A stretch of 23,547 bases of DNA, from positions 1-23,547 of the forward strand of contig KL197781.1 in NCBI GenBank assembly GCA_000697665.1, read 5' to 3'. Positions 1 through 11,400 of this stretch are shown piece after piece. Every line of letters begins with the position of its first letter. Position 1 is the stretch's first letter. The position numbers and the translations under genes are program-made. Below the pieces are notes generated by a model, which had not been told where the DNA came from, did not search any database, and saw nothing but the letters and a program-made list of their open reading frames with translations. Source of the stretch: Jaapia argillacea MUCL 33604. Its lineage: Eukaryota > Basidiomycota > Agaricomycetes > Jaapiales > Jaapiaceae.

Positions 1-13
1 TACCATTTAGGAT

Positions 14-200
14 GGTCATGTGATCTGACAACCACCCCCAACTACCCTCCCTACCCTAGCAGAATTTATTCTGATTTTTCCTGATTTTCCTCAAATTTTT
101 CCAGGTCATGTGACCTGCCAAACAGCACCAAATCCTCTGCCTACCCTAGTGCAATTTATTCTGATTTTTCCTGATTTTTAGTGATTTATTCTGCTCTTTT
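14..200. repeat. Two-copy tandem repeat, period about 90 bases
   Basis: Two adjacent copies begin with GGTCATGTGA at 14 and at 104. Each runs through a CTACCCTAG motif into an AT-rich stretch containing ATTTATTCTGATTTTTCCTG. A third TACCATTTTAG-like stretch at about 220 echoes the first bases of the window. No coding frame is seen. This looks like part of a transposable-element end or satellite-like DNA, but no family is recognised. Confidence 0.75.
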
Positions 201-261
201 ATTCCGCTTTTTCTGCTATTTACCATTTTAGGTAGCTAGCTATATATGGACATCCCCTGAG

Positions 262-320
262 TCAGGTCCACATGGTCCACATGGTCCCAGTAGGTCCCAG
301 CAGGTCCCAGCAGGTCCTAG
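262..320 (+). repeat. Short tandem repeats GGTCCACAT and CAGGTCCCAG
   Basis: Two or more units of GGTCCACAT are followed by about four degenerate 10-base units of the type CAGGTCCCAG. They lie just downstream of TAGCTAGCTATATATGG. The array is non-coding and probably belongs to the same repeat-rich block as the 90-base repeat before it. Confidence 0.75.
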
Positions 321-1012
321 CTGGCCAAGCTATGCCGCTGCCTGTGGACCTGGGACTTATTGCAATAGATTTGCTGGGGTTTATTGCAATACACTCCTAG
401 CCATTTGCTGGTATAATTGCAATTATATTACAACAGCGGCTGTAGATCCAAACTAATTACCATCGGCGCCCTCACGTATTGCGGATGGTGCCCGATTGCA
501 TGGGGATACTATTGGCGCCCAAGTATCAGGGACGGCGCCCTGAATTATCACAAGACATCAAATAGCCATTTCCTCTACCACTAGACGATGATTCTCCAAC
601 CAGAAGCCTTCATTGCTTTGGATGGGTGATGGTATACATGTAGCCTGCATCCTAGGCATTGTGGCATCAAATACAGATGCTGTTCTTGACCATGTATCAC
701 CACAAATTGAATGGCTGATTCCTGTGTTGGTTGCACAACAATAAGTGCTATGGGCGCCCAAATGGATGGTGATTCAATATCACCCAGCCGCTCGATGCTG
801 GCCAATGTCGGCTGTCTCATTATCAACACTACCAACCCTTTTCTGAGCTGCAGCAATCAAGGTCGGCCAACCAGATATGAATGTAATGTCGGTTGACCAA
901 TGAACATTGGGCGCCCATGCCATGTCGGCCGATGTCGGCTGGCTCGTTAGTATCACTCTTATTGTAACGTCGGTTGACTGTTAGTAGCTGGTAATTTGGC
1001 TGAATGGGCTGA
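321..1012. other. Repeat-rich non-coding stretch with GGCGCCC and GTCGG(C/T)TG motifs
   Basis: No convincing gene is seen here; the short open frames lack coding character. The stretch contains repeated TTATTGCAAT motifs (about 358-400). GGCGCCC occurs at 465, 514, 534, 753 and 910. GTCGGCTG, GTCGGTTGAC or GTCGGCC recurs between about 805 and 980, so that the segment starting near 805 partly repeats near 930. This is consistent with decayed transposon sequence upstream of gene A. The 5' exon or promoter of gene A may lie in the last part. Confidence 0.55.
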
Positions 1013-1248
1013 CACATCTCCACCCAATCTCTCATTTTCGTGAACTATCGCCAGGCTGCGCAGTCCCCTAATACCTCCGAAACTCAGAACCTTCAGTTGT
1101 CTCTGAATCGTCACTCCCAGTCATTACGCGAGACCCCTTCAACATCTGGGAGGTCGTTCTCCTTCACTGTTGGTGTCCAGTTTCCCTTATGGGAGCTATG
1201 GCTATTTCTAACCCTTACCTAGTTTGAAATTCCTACCCATCATACCAG

Positions 1249-4200
1249 CGATGGCCGTGACTATGCGGGATGTGATCAATCCAATGACAACGGTCACCAA
1301 CTCATCTCGCAAGAGCCATACGATTCCTCAGACCGGGCCGTCGTTGACTATCCGATTCAAGTCGTTAGCACCAGGGTGAACGGTGGCACTGCTGTTACGA
1401 AGGGTACTACATCATTACATCTGCCTTACCGTTCTGTTTTCAACTAATATCTTCGTACTATAGAAGGCGTCACTGTCAAAGCACCCCTTCCGTTGGAAGA
1501 CGGACTTCTGGGTGATCAGGGTCATCCAACAGGTAATTGGATCTGGTGCTTATTCGATGATTAGTCTCTCAAAACTTCGTTTCAGAAGGCACATCCCTGT
1601 CTTGTGACGCTGCTAGTCGACATGATCCGACCCGTAGGAAAGGAGTGATGGGCAGACCTGTGTTAGAACGACACCGAAATATTGTCAGTACATCGTTGAG
1701 CAATGTATCTGAATCACCTTATCCAAAGGCTTTGCTGGCGCCCAAGTCGTCATCAGGGAGTGGTAGGCTGGGTTAGTTAGTCTCAGCTTTAAGTCTCAGG
1801 TCCACTCACCTCAATTTCCATCCATTTTGGTAGCCTCATCCAAACTCCCAGTTAGAAATGATAGGCTCCGTCATCAGGTGCCGACTCCTCCCTGGTATAG
1901 TCGATCTTTGCGACCAGTCTCCACCGAATCTCCTGCCCCTCAGAATGAAAATTCCGTTCCGGATGAGCCGGCGATATCCAATGGTGTTTTCCCGACTGCC
2001 TCTGGCGAAACACCATGCACACATCTCACCCACTCCTTCATCCCACCTACCAATCTGATGATGTGTATTGAGCCTTTCGCCAACTATCCAGAGTCCCATC
2101 CCCAGAGCCCCTGGTCTCTCCAATCAAAGTTTCCGCCAATTACGCCTCCTCCAGACGGTCCAAGTGCAAACCCTCCCTTGATTCTTCAACGTCATCCGTC
2201 CTTTGAACCTGAAACCTCGTTGGCGTCAGCTGTCCCAGGGCTGCCCCCTTCCACGTTTGCTCCTCCTGAGAGTTCCATGAATATCCCGGATCCAAATCAA
2301 AGAGGTTCGACGTCCACGCCGATATTGGATCGATTGTCAGTCCCCACCATGCAACCTCTGCCACTCGTACTTGCAGGCGACTCAAATCATGCATCAGTTG
2401 CAACGTCGACTTTTCCTCCTGAGAGGTCCGCGAATCACTCTGGTTCCTCTTTAACAGTCTCGTCAAGCATGCAGGAAATGGATGAACTCCTGCCCGATGT
2501 GACCGTAGAGTGCGCTGTTGGGGAGAACTTGCTCACCGCGACTGAGCAAGCTGGCGTCACAGAAGGTAAGTGGGGAATGAACTTCCATGACTTTTTATTA
2601 AAGCGCAAACCAGTTTCTGCTCTGACGTTATTCGGGGAGAGGAGTGGCTTGGGGTCAGGTTGGTTCATTCAAGCTTCATGCGATGACTATTAGTGCTGAT
2701 GTGCTTCCTAGAAATGGTTCTCAATGACCGACTCGAGGACACAACTGGCGAACCGGTGCCAACTCGTTGTTGCCGTAATCCCTCTCCTCATCGATCAATC
2801 TCCACAGAACCTCCTGCCCAGGATCTTGGATCCCCCTTTGCGGAGCAGCGACCACCAACTTTCGTTCCTTTTAGGAAGCCCGCGAGCTTTGCAGAGTTGC
2901 ATCCCACGGATTGGTCGAATTTGCAATTGGAGCAGTCCTCATTTATCGCTACTCCAGATGATCCAGATCTGCACACATTCTCAATTCCTCGATCTCATGG
3001 ATGTACGTCCATCTACGTTTATAACTTGATTGTACAGTTTGTTCTGACGTCCTTCGCTTCTAGGTTCGCCTGTTTCTCACATCTCGGGCTCTTCGTCTGG
3101 ATTGGCCCTCGTGAGTCAACATTAACTGAGATCCTAACATAGAGACCTCACAGTTCCCCTCCACCAGTCTTCTCCTCAGCATGCTTACCATCAGGCGATC
3201 AACACGTCTAGGTCGTCTTGCATGGCTCTCCCAACGCAGCCGACGCTTCGCCTGCCTTTCCATCATCCAATCCCACCGACTTCGCAATTGCCGCCAAATC
3301 TTGTGCACCTATTTCGACGAATACCTCATAATGCCAATCTGATGCTCTCACCACGATATCCGCCAATCCTAGGTCACTGCACAACGACATCCATAGTCTC
3401 CCGAACGGCTGATGTATCGCTACAGGGAGAGCCCTCGCTTGTGAGTAAGGTAGCAATTGCATTAATGCCTCCCACCCTAACATACGTGACGACAGTTCCT
3501 ACCCATGTCCCGTCCAGCGCCCATCCAACGCAATCGATACACCTCCGTTCAACCACAAAGTCCCCAGGATCCCTGTGACCATGCCCTCATTTCGCATATA
3601 TCGAGTGGTTTGGAATCGCATTCGTCGCATTCCTCCATAACTCTAGCTGCGGATTCAAGGTCGCTCGTTGAGCCACACTCGTCAATGAGACCATCCTCCA
3701 TCCAGCAGCATGCTTCTGTCCAGGAGCCCATCCCTCAACCGACCGTTGCTTATAATGTGTGCAGAGATCATCATCGCCTCAGATTGCCCATACCTGACCG
3801 TCGCAACCGATCGCCCACCTCACGTTCACCAACCCCAACTGTAACCATGAGCACTCAGGAACCGACCCCAAATCTCTCTGAGTTAATTCCACCATCCGCT
3901 CCAATACCGGATAATTTCAATCCATGTAGCGCATTGCTGCCACAGATGAGAACATCCACCTCTGAAATGGAGGTTGATCCATGCTCGTGGCAAGAGCCAG
4001 AAGCGCCCGCCATTCCCACCACTGTAAGCGACTTACCTTCCCTTCTCCACCCAGTTCTTCATACCTTTACAGGAGGCTCCAGAGCTCGTACACCTTCTCT
4101 ATCATTCGCTGACGCAGTTGGAAAAACTTCCGAAACTTCTCTCCAAAACACTGGACAACATCTGCACCTCGAAGCAGGGGACGTCTTCACACTCTGTGCG

Positions 4201-5333
4201 TTCTTCCCCCTATGACTTCAGTTTGTTGACGCTGAACAATCCTCAGGATAACGTCAAGGACGCTGGATCCGACGATGACGATGGCGATGGCGATGACGAT
4301 GACGATGACGGCTTTCAACCGCTCCCTCTGGCTAGAACCTCAAGGCCCAAGAGGCCAATCGCCCAAGGTCCCATTAGAGTGAGTTGTCGTGCTGTTGTTC
4401 TAAGAACACATCAATGAACCTGTCGAAGCTTGCCCTCAGGAAGTTTTTGCATGACCGGAAGGTTCTCCCAATGGGTTCGCTCTCGGAGCCTGCAAATTTC
4501 GACGCTGTCACTGGAATTGAGGAAACCCCTGACCCACTGCCAGACGCGGATCATCTTCAGCTGTGTTGGGAGGCCCCGCTGTCTAGTGATCGGAATATGA
4601 AGGTTATTTCGCTCCTTGCTATCGCCCTTCAAACTGAGCTCAACGGCGGGAAGTACGATGTGCTAAAGCATCATGGCTGGCTTGAGATGAGCAAATCAGG
4701 GGTTGCAAAGGCTCTGAAGAAGCGTCTCGAACGTATTAAGCGTAGCAACCGTGGAGTTACAGTCGTGGCAGCAGCTCGAACTCGAAGGGGTTTGAGAAGA
4801 CACACTGTGCGTATTTGCATTGCTTCCTACTAACGGTCACTCGCTCATCTCTATGATTCTCCGTAGATTTATGCTCAACGCGTCCAAATAACACAACGTA
4901 ACCGGAATCGGGGTCCAGAGTGGACGAAGTCGAAAGGAGCATTGAAGCGATTGGGCGCATCCGGCACCAGTGGCGATGAGACCGATCCTGGGAAGCATGT
5001 CATCAAAAGGGTGAGGCATGTCGAACTTGGTTGGAGGGCTCCCAGCCTTGGATCCCTGATGCGGACCATGGACACATACCAACCAGCCTGGCAATCCGTC
5101 AGAGGCAACAAACGCCTTCCCCGCAAACTTGAAGCACGAGCAACCAAGTACGACAGAGTCGTCTCTGGCTTGCCAAGAAACTGGTACAACCAGGCCTGGT
5201 TGGATTCCCTAACACCCAGTCAACGTATCAGTTTAGCCATGACTCCAGAAGAGCCTATCCCTGTTCTGGTTTGTTTTGTTTCCTTTGTAACTTTGTTCTG
5301 GACACTGATCATGTTTGCCAGCCCCCTGCTTAA
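1249..5333 (+). CDS. Gene A: large Ser/Pro-rich multi-exon protein of a basidiomycete family of unknown function (5' end unresolved)
   Basis: Function unknown. Frame-consistent exons are 1249-1403, 1464-1532, 1586-1762, 1834-2565, 2712-3002, 3064-3094, 3143-3440, 3496-4023, 4073-4195, 4247-4378, 4429-4806, 4867-5268 and 5322-5333 (TAA). They give about 1108 residues plus a missing start. The two junctions around 3095-3153 are the least sure, and no in-frame ATG was found upstream of 1249; a GTG-led open frame at 1040-1168 may be an earlier exon. The N-terminal two thirds is low-complexity Ser/Pro/Thr-rich and probably disordered. An acidic D/G run (4271-4312) and a basic patch (RPKRP) follow, then a more ordered C-terminus with GLPRNWY and WLDSLTP. 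From memory, this C-terminal pattern recurs in many uncharacterised, often transposon-neighbouring Agaricomycete proteins. Most introns are 48-71 bases; one is 146. Confidence 0.78.
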
Positions 5334-6151
5334 CGTAGGACGCTCTCAAGTAAGTTGCGCTAGCTGCTATTTGACGAACCGCTCATAACTAACTTTCGTT
5401 GGCAATTAGGGGGACGGTACTCACCCACGTGAGCGGGAAAGGGCCGCTGATCGCCCCACTCCCCCCTGATCGCCCCCCTGATCGTCCCGCTCCTATGTCG
5501 CGCAGGCATATTCAAACAATGTTCAATCAGTATGGCGACCTGGCATAGCCATTCGCCCAATTTATACTATTTTCATCCATCTTGCAATGGACCTGAGTTA
5601 TATTATACGCTTGGACATACATAGAATATCTCCATCCTGATATGCCGGTCGGCATTTTATCAATATGTGCTCGAGTTATATTCCCTGTAATAGTCAAACT
5701 CGGAAGAGTTGATATGCCCTTATGCCAGAGCCAAATTATATATTATTCAATATAGTATGACTTTTGCCATTTGAATAAGTCAGTCACCAATTGTCAATAA
5801 AGTGTTCAAACTCTGTCAGTGGCTATGCCGCCCGCCCGAGCTACGCCGATATTATTCACACGCCAATGCCTTGGCGAACAATATGGTGGGGTGGTTTATT
5901 TGTGTTGGTCTGCAGTGCAAATTCTTATATCCGACCTCCCCTTCTATTAACCGGGGTCCTCATATTACCTGCCCATTTCTTATATCCTGTTCACCAAGAC
6001 ACGGTCACGTGCTGTCGGGCTGAGCGGACCGTACCCGCGCCAATAAGTACGCGCTCCAAACCCTGAAGCTTGAGGGAGGTCTTACCAACTTGCCACCCAT
6101 CCCTTACCGACTGGCTATTCAGGGGAACTCGGTCTCTCCATCCTCTGAGCC
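5334..6151. other. Intergenic region between genes A and B
   Basis: No gene is supported. The stretch holds a G/C-rich block with three CTGATCG units (5447, 5466, 5478), flanked by GAGCGGGA (5431) and its exact reverse complement TCCCGCTC (5485). An AT-rich portion (5560-5790) follows. The last 200 bases should contain the gene B promoter, but no clear TATA box can be assigned. Confidence 0.6.
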
Positions 6152-7820
6152 ATGGGGCGCGATAAAGACGATGCCAGCAGTCGTAACACAGCTATGCTTG
6201 CCCGAGTACGTGAGCTCAACACTCCCCTGCACAGCCCTCTTCGTTTCACGACACTGATTCTCCATCAATCTCAGTGCGAGGAGCCTCAACAGTGGAGAGA
6301 TAACCTTCGCATTTGCGAGGACAGTGGGCTCCTGGTGACTCCTCCATGCCAAACTTACAATGTGCAACACTGTCTCAGCACCTACATATCTGGGGAGATG
6401 ATTCGCTTGCTCAAGCAGGCAGGAATAACGAAGGACAGCGGCGATCCTTTTGCTATCTTGCCATCCGGATTTTGGGAGGTAGGTTATGCTTACCGAACTG
6501 ATGCCTATTCTAAAGTTACCATGTTTCCTTCTAGACCCCGGAGATCAAGTTGGCGCACTATGGATGCAAGCTCATAGGATGGCCGGGCGGACTTCCTGTT
6601 GCGAGGCCACAGATGTGGCTTGCTGCGAAGTGTGCTGCTCTATGTTGTATGTTACTCCAAGGTTCCATCAAGATTGTCCCGCTCCGTGGTCATAGGTCGT
6701 CCCGTTCGCGGTCTGGTGGTGCATCCACTGGCCCTGCCTCCTACTCGGTCCCATCAACGACAGCTCTTTGTGGGGAACGCCACATCATCACTACCCAATC
6801 ATCTACGACAGTCAACCTGGCCACCTTGGATCAAGGAGCGAATGCGACACAGGTTATTGCAGCTAACAATGAATCCCGGGACCGTGTCTCTCACAAGCGG
6901 GATTCCGGGGCTTTTAGGAATCCTCTGGAACCCATTGTTGGCAGTCACAGGAGAACGATCACGAGTCGAGAAGCAGCGGCTCGCAACAGCGCCATGTATG
7001 CCAGGGTGAGTCCGAAAAAACTGCGTTCGTCTTCGCTATTGTCATAACCTGATTGGGCTATTGGGTATTCAGGCTGAGGATCCCCAGCAATATCGGGAGA
7101 ACATCAGAATTTGCGACGACAACGGACTACTTGTTGTCATGGGCAAAGGTGCTATTGTGAATGCAGCCAATTGCCTCTCTGCCTTCATTGCAGCGCAGTT
7201 GAACACCATGGTCACGCAGGCGAATATTGTAAAGAGCAACGGGGAGCCGAGCTGTTATCTGCCACACAGGTTTTGGCAGGTGTGTCGTCATTTGCTTGTC
7301 CTTGAATATCCTTTTTGCCTGACTTACTTGTGAGGCTCCTGAGCTCAAGGTTGCCGAGCATGGCTATCAACTGATAGGCTGGCCAAGTGGTCTCCCTCTT
7401 ACAGCGCCTGTACGTTGGGCTGTCGCAGGTCTCGCGGCGGTGTCTCGGATGCTCCTCGAAGGGTCAATATCACTGGTGCCTTTAGTGGCGAATCAGGCGT
7501 CTCGTGTTCATGCGTCTCGAATTGTTGTTGCTCCCTCTTCTCACTCGATCCCTTCCACCCGAGCTCTTTGCGGAGAGCGGATCGATCCCCAGGCGACTAC
7601 GGGCCCATCTGCTACGAAGTCCATTAGCTCGAACAAACACTCTTCGAAATCCAAACAGGTTGGCGGTTCTATGAACACGGTCGACGCCTCTGGCTCATCG
7701 TCCAAGAGGAAGTCTGGCGACCTGGATGCCGTGTCTGCGGGTTCTGGGGTGACGGAGGTTAGGAGGAAGAAAAAGAAGAAAAAGCGGGTGGTCGAGGAAG
7801 AGGATTGGGACCCATATTAA
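6152..7820 (+). CDS. Gene B: 473-residue protein with two tandem copies of an unknown domain
   Basis: Function not recognised. Exons 6152-6205, 6275-6478, 6535-7005, 7073-7279 and 7335-7820 join in phase 0 throughout and end at TAA. Repeat 1 (about residues 11-190) and repeat 2 (about 236-370) align over their whole length: SRNTAMLAR with ARNSAMYAR, EEPQQWRDNLRICEDSGLL with AEDPQQYRENIRICDDNGLL, GFWE with RFWQ, CKLIGWPGGLP with YQLIGWPSGLP, and LQGSIKIVPL with LEGSISLVPL. Each repeat ends in a Ser-rich stretch with PST.ALCGER. Introns fall at the same places in both repeats (after the AR motif and after FWE/FWQ), so genomic DNA was duplicated rather than a processed copy inserted. The tail has a poly-lysine, nuclear-localisation-like patch (RRKKKKKKR) followed by EEED. 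No signal peptide or membrane segment is seen. The first intron (69 bases) is a multiple of three and could be retained without a frameshift. Confidence 0.9.
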
Positions 7821-8419
7821 CGCAGATTCCGTTCTTCGACTTCTATCTCTCTGCCCCCACTTTTCCTTTCTACGCTCTATATTTTCCGTTGGGACTCTGT
7901 CGATGCGGTGGATCATCTCCTACAGTACTATTCCGTTTAATTGTGCTGTTCCGTCCGGTATTCATGGCGGTGATGAAATTAACCAGCGGACTGGCTGGTT
8001 TTGCCATGACTGATGGATGCCTCAACCCTTCCTCGTCGAGAAAACCGAAATTTGACATTGGCAGAGGGTGCTCATCCCACACAAAGGGGTTTCCTGCCTA
8101 CCGTCCTCTGTCATTCACGCAAGCAAGAATTATCTACTCCACAATGTAACCTGTCATGTCTCCCCCGTTGGCCGCATCCACGATCAACCGGTTAAGTATG
8201 TACGATACAAGGTGAATATTCGGGAATCGGCCGAACGTTCCAATCCTCTTACCAAGTCAATCACATCAACCGGATTCTCTGTCGCGACAATCAGCTCCTT
8301 CAACTCCATGAACTCGAATAACAGCCGCTGGGTCGGAGTCACGAGGGAAAGGATCTATAAACACCTGCAGAAGCATGTTGCCGAGGGAATGAAAGAAAGG
8401 GGTATCCACTATCATTACA
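7821..8419. other. Intergenic region between convergent genes B and C
   Basis: The stop codons of gene B (+) and gene C (-) face each other across about 600 bases, so both 3' untranslated regions and polyadenylation signals should lie here. Plus-strand open frames in this stretch (for example 8068-8520) lack a supported start or splice pattern and overlap the last exons of gene C. No RNA gene or repeat is evident. Confidence 0.55.
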
Positions 8420-11400
8420 CTATTTGTTCACCGTCGACAAGGCTCGGCCAGACAAAAGCGAGTCCACCTCACTTGCCGAAATCCCAGCTGACAACTCAAA
8501 ATCAGCAGACATATTTGTAGTGGAAAAAAGGAAACATTACCCTCTTTCAACAATGTGCGAAATGAAGTGACTGGTAGCCACGGTTCCGGGCATTCATCAT
8601 GACAGGAAGGAGGGTCCTCTATTATACCCGGTTGGTCCATGAAGGGGTCCGAGAAGTGACTGCCGCGACATGAGGAATTCATAAACACCAAGGATAATTG
8701 CTGATTCTTATGTGTACTCACCCGTCGTCTTCAAGCCATATGTGTCTCGGAGTGCGCGACATATCAGCTTGGAGCCGAGTGCCAAGGATGAGAAGCTCGA
8801 TGCGGATCAAGTCAAACGTCTTGAACCTCTTCAATTGACCAGGGTAGGTGTACACACAATAATCAAGCATTCCGGGCGTGTGAAAGGACGAGGGTATGGG
8901 AAAGGGACGACAATATTCGTCAAACCCCCCAATCCCGTCAATAGGGAGTTTCAACCAACAGAGGAGATGTTGGCTGTCGGAGAGTAGGCGCGCCGTCTTC
9001 TTTACGCTGTCCCTATAGAGCACAATCCAAGTCAATTTAGTGAAGCGAAGTTCAGAAAAATCCCCGGAGGTACCGCTTTCCTGCCTCTCCGCAACACATC
9101 AAGATATGCGTACATCGAATATTGAGTGGCCCATTAAAGCGCTCGAGTGTGAGGGAAGGGAGGTGGTGAAGCAGTCGCGACTCCTCGGGATCAGGGCCAA
9201 GTGAGTGCGCTCGATCTTCCAAAAGCTTCCTTAAGTGCCACTCGACGCCGGGGTCATCTCGACAAGCAAGCACCACTTGTTCAAGTGTGCATTGTGATCT
9301 AATCAGCCACATGAGAAATCAGAACCGTCGCTTCTTCAAATTCCACCTACCGGAGAAAATACCATAGTAATTTGAAGCTCAATTCTGGCACTTGCCACGA
9401 TCCCTGGAGAGCTTGCTTCATGCGAAGTTGCGGATGCCATTGAGGGCGCACTTCGAAGATAGTGTTAGAAGCATCAGGAGAGATAGCGATCTGAAAATCG
9501 GCCCAAAATCGAAAGAATGGGTCGCGAAGGGTAGTCACAGCGCCTGCAGCCAAGTGATAGTTCGGATGAGGGCTTATTAAATGACCACGAGGGAGGCTGG
9601 GCAAAGGCTCCGGGCAGGTAGATCCAAAGTCTTCAAATTCTTCAACGCAACGCCTATCAGGGAAGATCCATGAAAGCTTCTCTGGTCTGTTTTTCATAAG
9701 GTGCAGTAGTCGCCCCAAAATGTACCCCAGGAAACGATGGGAAGGATCTAAATGAGGTGATAGGCTGATGAGGGAGAAAGTCAATTATTTGGGACACAGA
9801 AGAAATAACATCCTCTGACCAGAACCGGAGGGCAGGCTCGAAGAAACAATTCCATTTCCACTCTATGGTGGCCCGATCATCTAAGCTGTCTTTCGACTCC
9901 AAGCGATGGCAAAGAACTTCAAGTAAATGCCAAAGGGCGAGGCGACTAGTGTAGTCTTCGCATTCTTCCAACTGTTCCCAAATGAATCTGATGTGTCTCG
10001 GATCACCGAACACTATTCTGGCAAAGAGTGCATGCCCAAGGAGACAGGAATTCTGACTTGACCAGTGTGAGAGTAAAGGCGAGCCAACGTGAATGCGGCA
10101 AGCGATTGGGTCTGGGGGGTCCTGTATCGGGATTCGGAACCAATAATTGGATTTCACGACGTAGGAAATGGGGTGATTCCCTCACCGAAGTAGCGACATC
10201 AAGTACCGGCTATCCGCAGTGAGAGCATCCCAGGCCGAGGAAGCGTTGGTCCTTTCTGTCGACGTAAGTTAGCATTAGTAATTGACTACTAACACGGTTG
10301 TGAATTTACCTGAACCTTTGCTGCGAACAATCCGAAGGTGGCAGTAGCCACCTCTATATTCAAATTTGTCGGCGTTTTGATCAATGAAATGGCTCTGCAA
10401 CAGTATGTCTTTGGCGAGAGACATCACTTTAGTCACCCCCAACGATATCAGAGCACGGCGTGCTGAGAAGAGGAGGGGATCGGAGGCCGGGAAATAGCGG
10501 GTGCTATCGCTGAGGATGGATTCAAGAATAGTGATAGCTCCAGTGGAGGTAAAGATTTCGTGGAAAATAGGGTGAGACGAAGTCAGTACGGTGACGTATT
10601 TTATCGCTGTGACCTTTGTGGGAGTTTTCCCTTGACTTCGAGAGGTTAGCAAATTCTAATGCGAGAAAGACCACCGTACCTTATGAAAGTTAGCATCTGC
10701 TTGCAGTTCCGTTGTACATCACGTCTATCTTGTAGAGAAGGGAAGCCATCTGGCCCACGGTCCCCTCCGCAACGGACACACTTTTTGGATCCTTGACCAT
10801 CGTCGACGAAATAGCCGTCTGGCGACTCGTTGAGAATCGTCGATAATAAATCGAGTAGTATGGCCTCGAATGCGGCAGCCTGAGGGAGAGAGGTCTTGAG
10901 TTCTTTCTCCCTTCGACACGGACACATCTTGAGCCGTTTAAGAATCCGAAGGATACGGATTGCAGCTGCGTTTGGTCCATATCCGAGACGCTCGGCCCAA
11001 AAACTCAACTTGCGCTCGAGAGATCGACCAAGTCTTGAGATGATGTTGTCGAGGGTGCGTCCAGGGCCTGGTAAGTTGGATATCGTCGAGTTCGTAGAGT
11101 TCGTCACGATCCGTCGCAGATCCCAAACATCGTCGCCAACGAATACCATCCCATTCTCATACTGAGACAGGTCTACGTCTTTTGCAAGATGATCTTGAGC
11201 CATCGGGCTAGAGTGGGAGGGATAGTAGACACGTCGTGTGGCGTATCGTAGTCCTTAGGGATATGAGTGGTGGAGAGGGCAGAAAGCTGTGTCGCGGCCT
11301 GTGGGCGTCAAGCATGTGGAAGATACAGAAGTCAACAGGATTAGCGCCAGAGGTCGAATTAAGGCAAGTCGCCAGGGCTGTGTAGGGCCTGAGTGGCCGC

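Noticed and set aside
1-450. Long terminal repeat or telomere-proximal repeat
   Set aside because: No second LTR copy, primer-binding site, integrase or telomeric repeat is visible in the window, so it was recorded only as tandem and dispersed repeat DNA.
1836-2466. Minus-strand open frames opposite gene A
   Set aside because: They are shadows of the long Ser/Pro-rich exon 1834-2565, which splices in phase on both sides.
8068-8520. 150-codon plus-strand frame between genes B and C
   Set aside because: No ATG in a good context, no splice partners, and its end overlaps the last two exons of gene C in antisense.
8712-8987. Plus-strand 91-codon frame that looks mildly coding
   Set aside because: The minus strand carries a clear exon here with a GTGAGT donor (8721) and a CAG acceptor that join the rest of gene C in phase.
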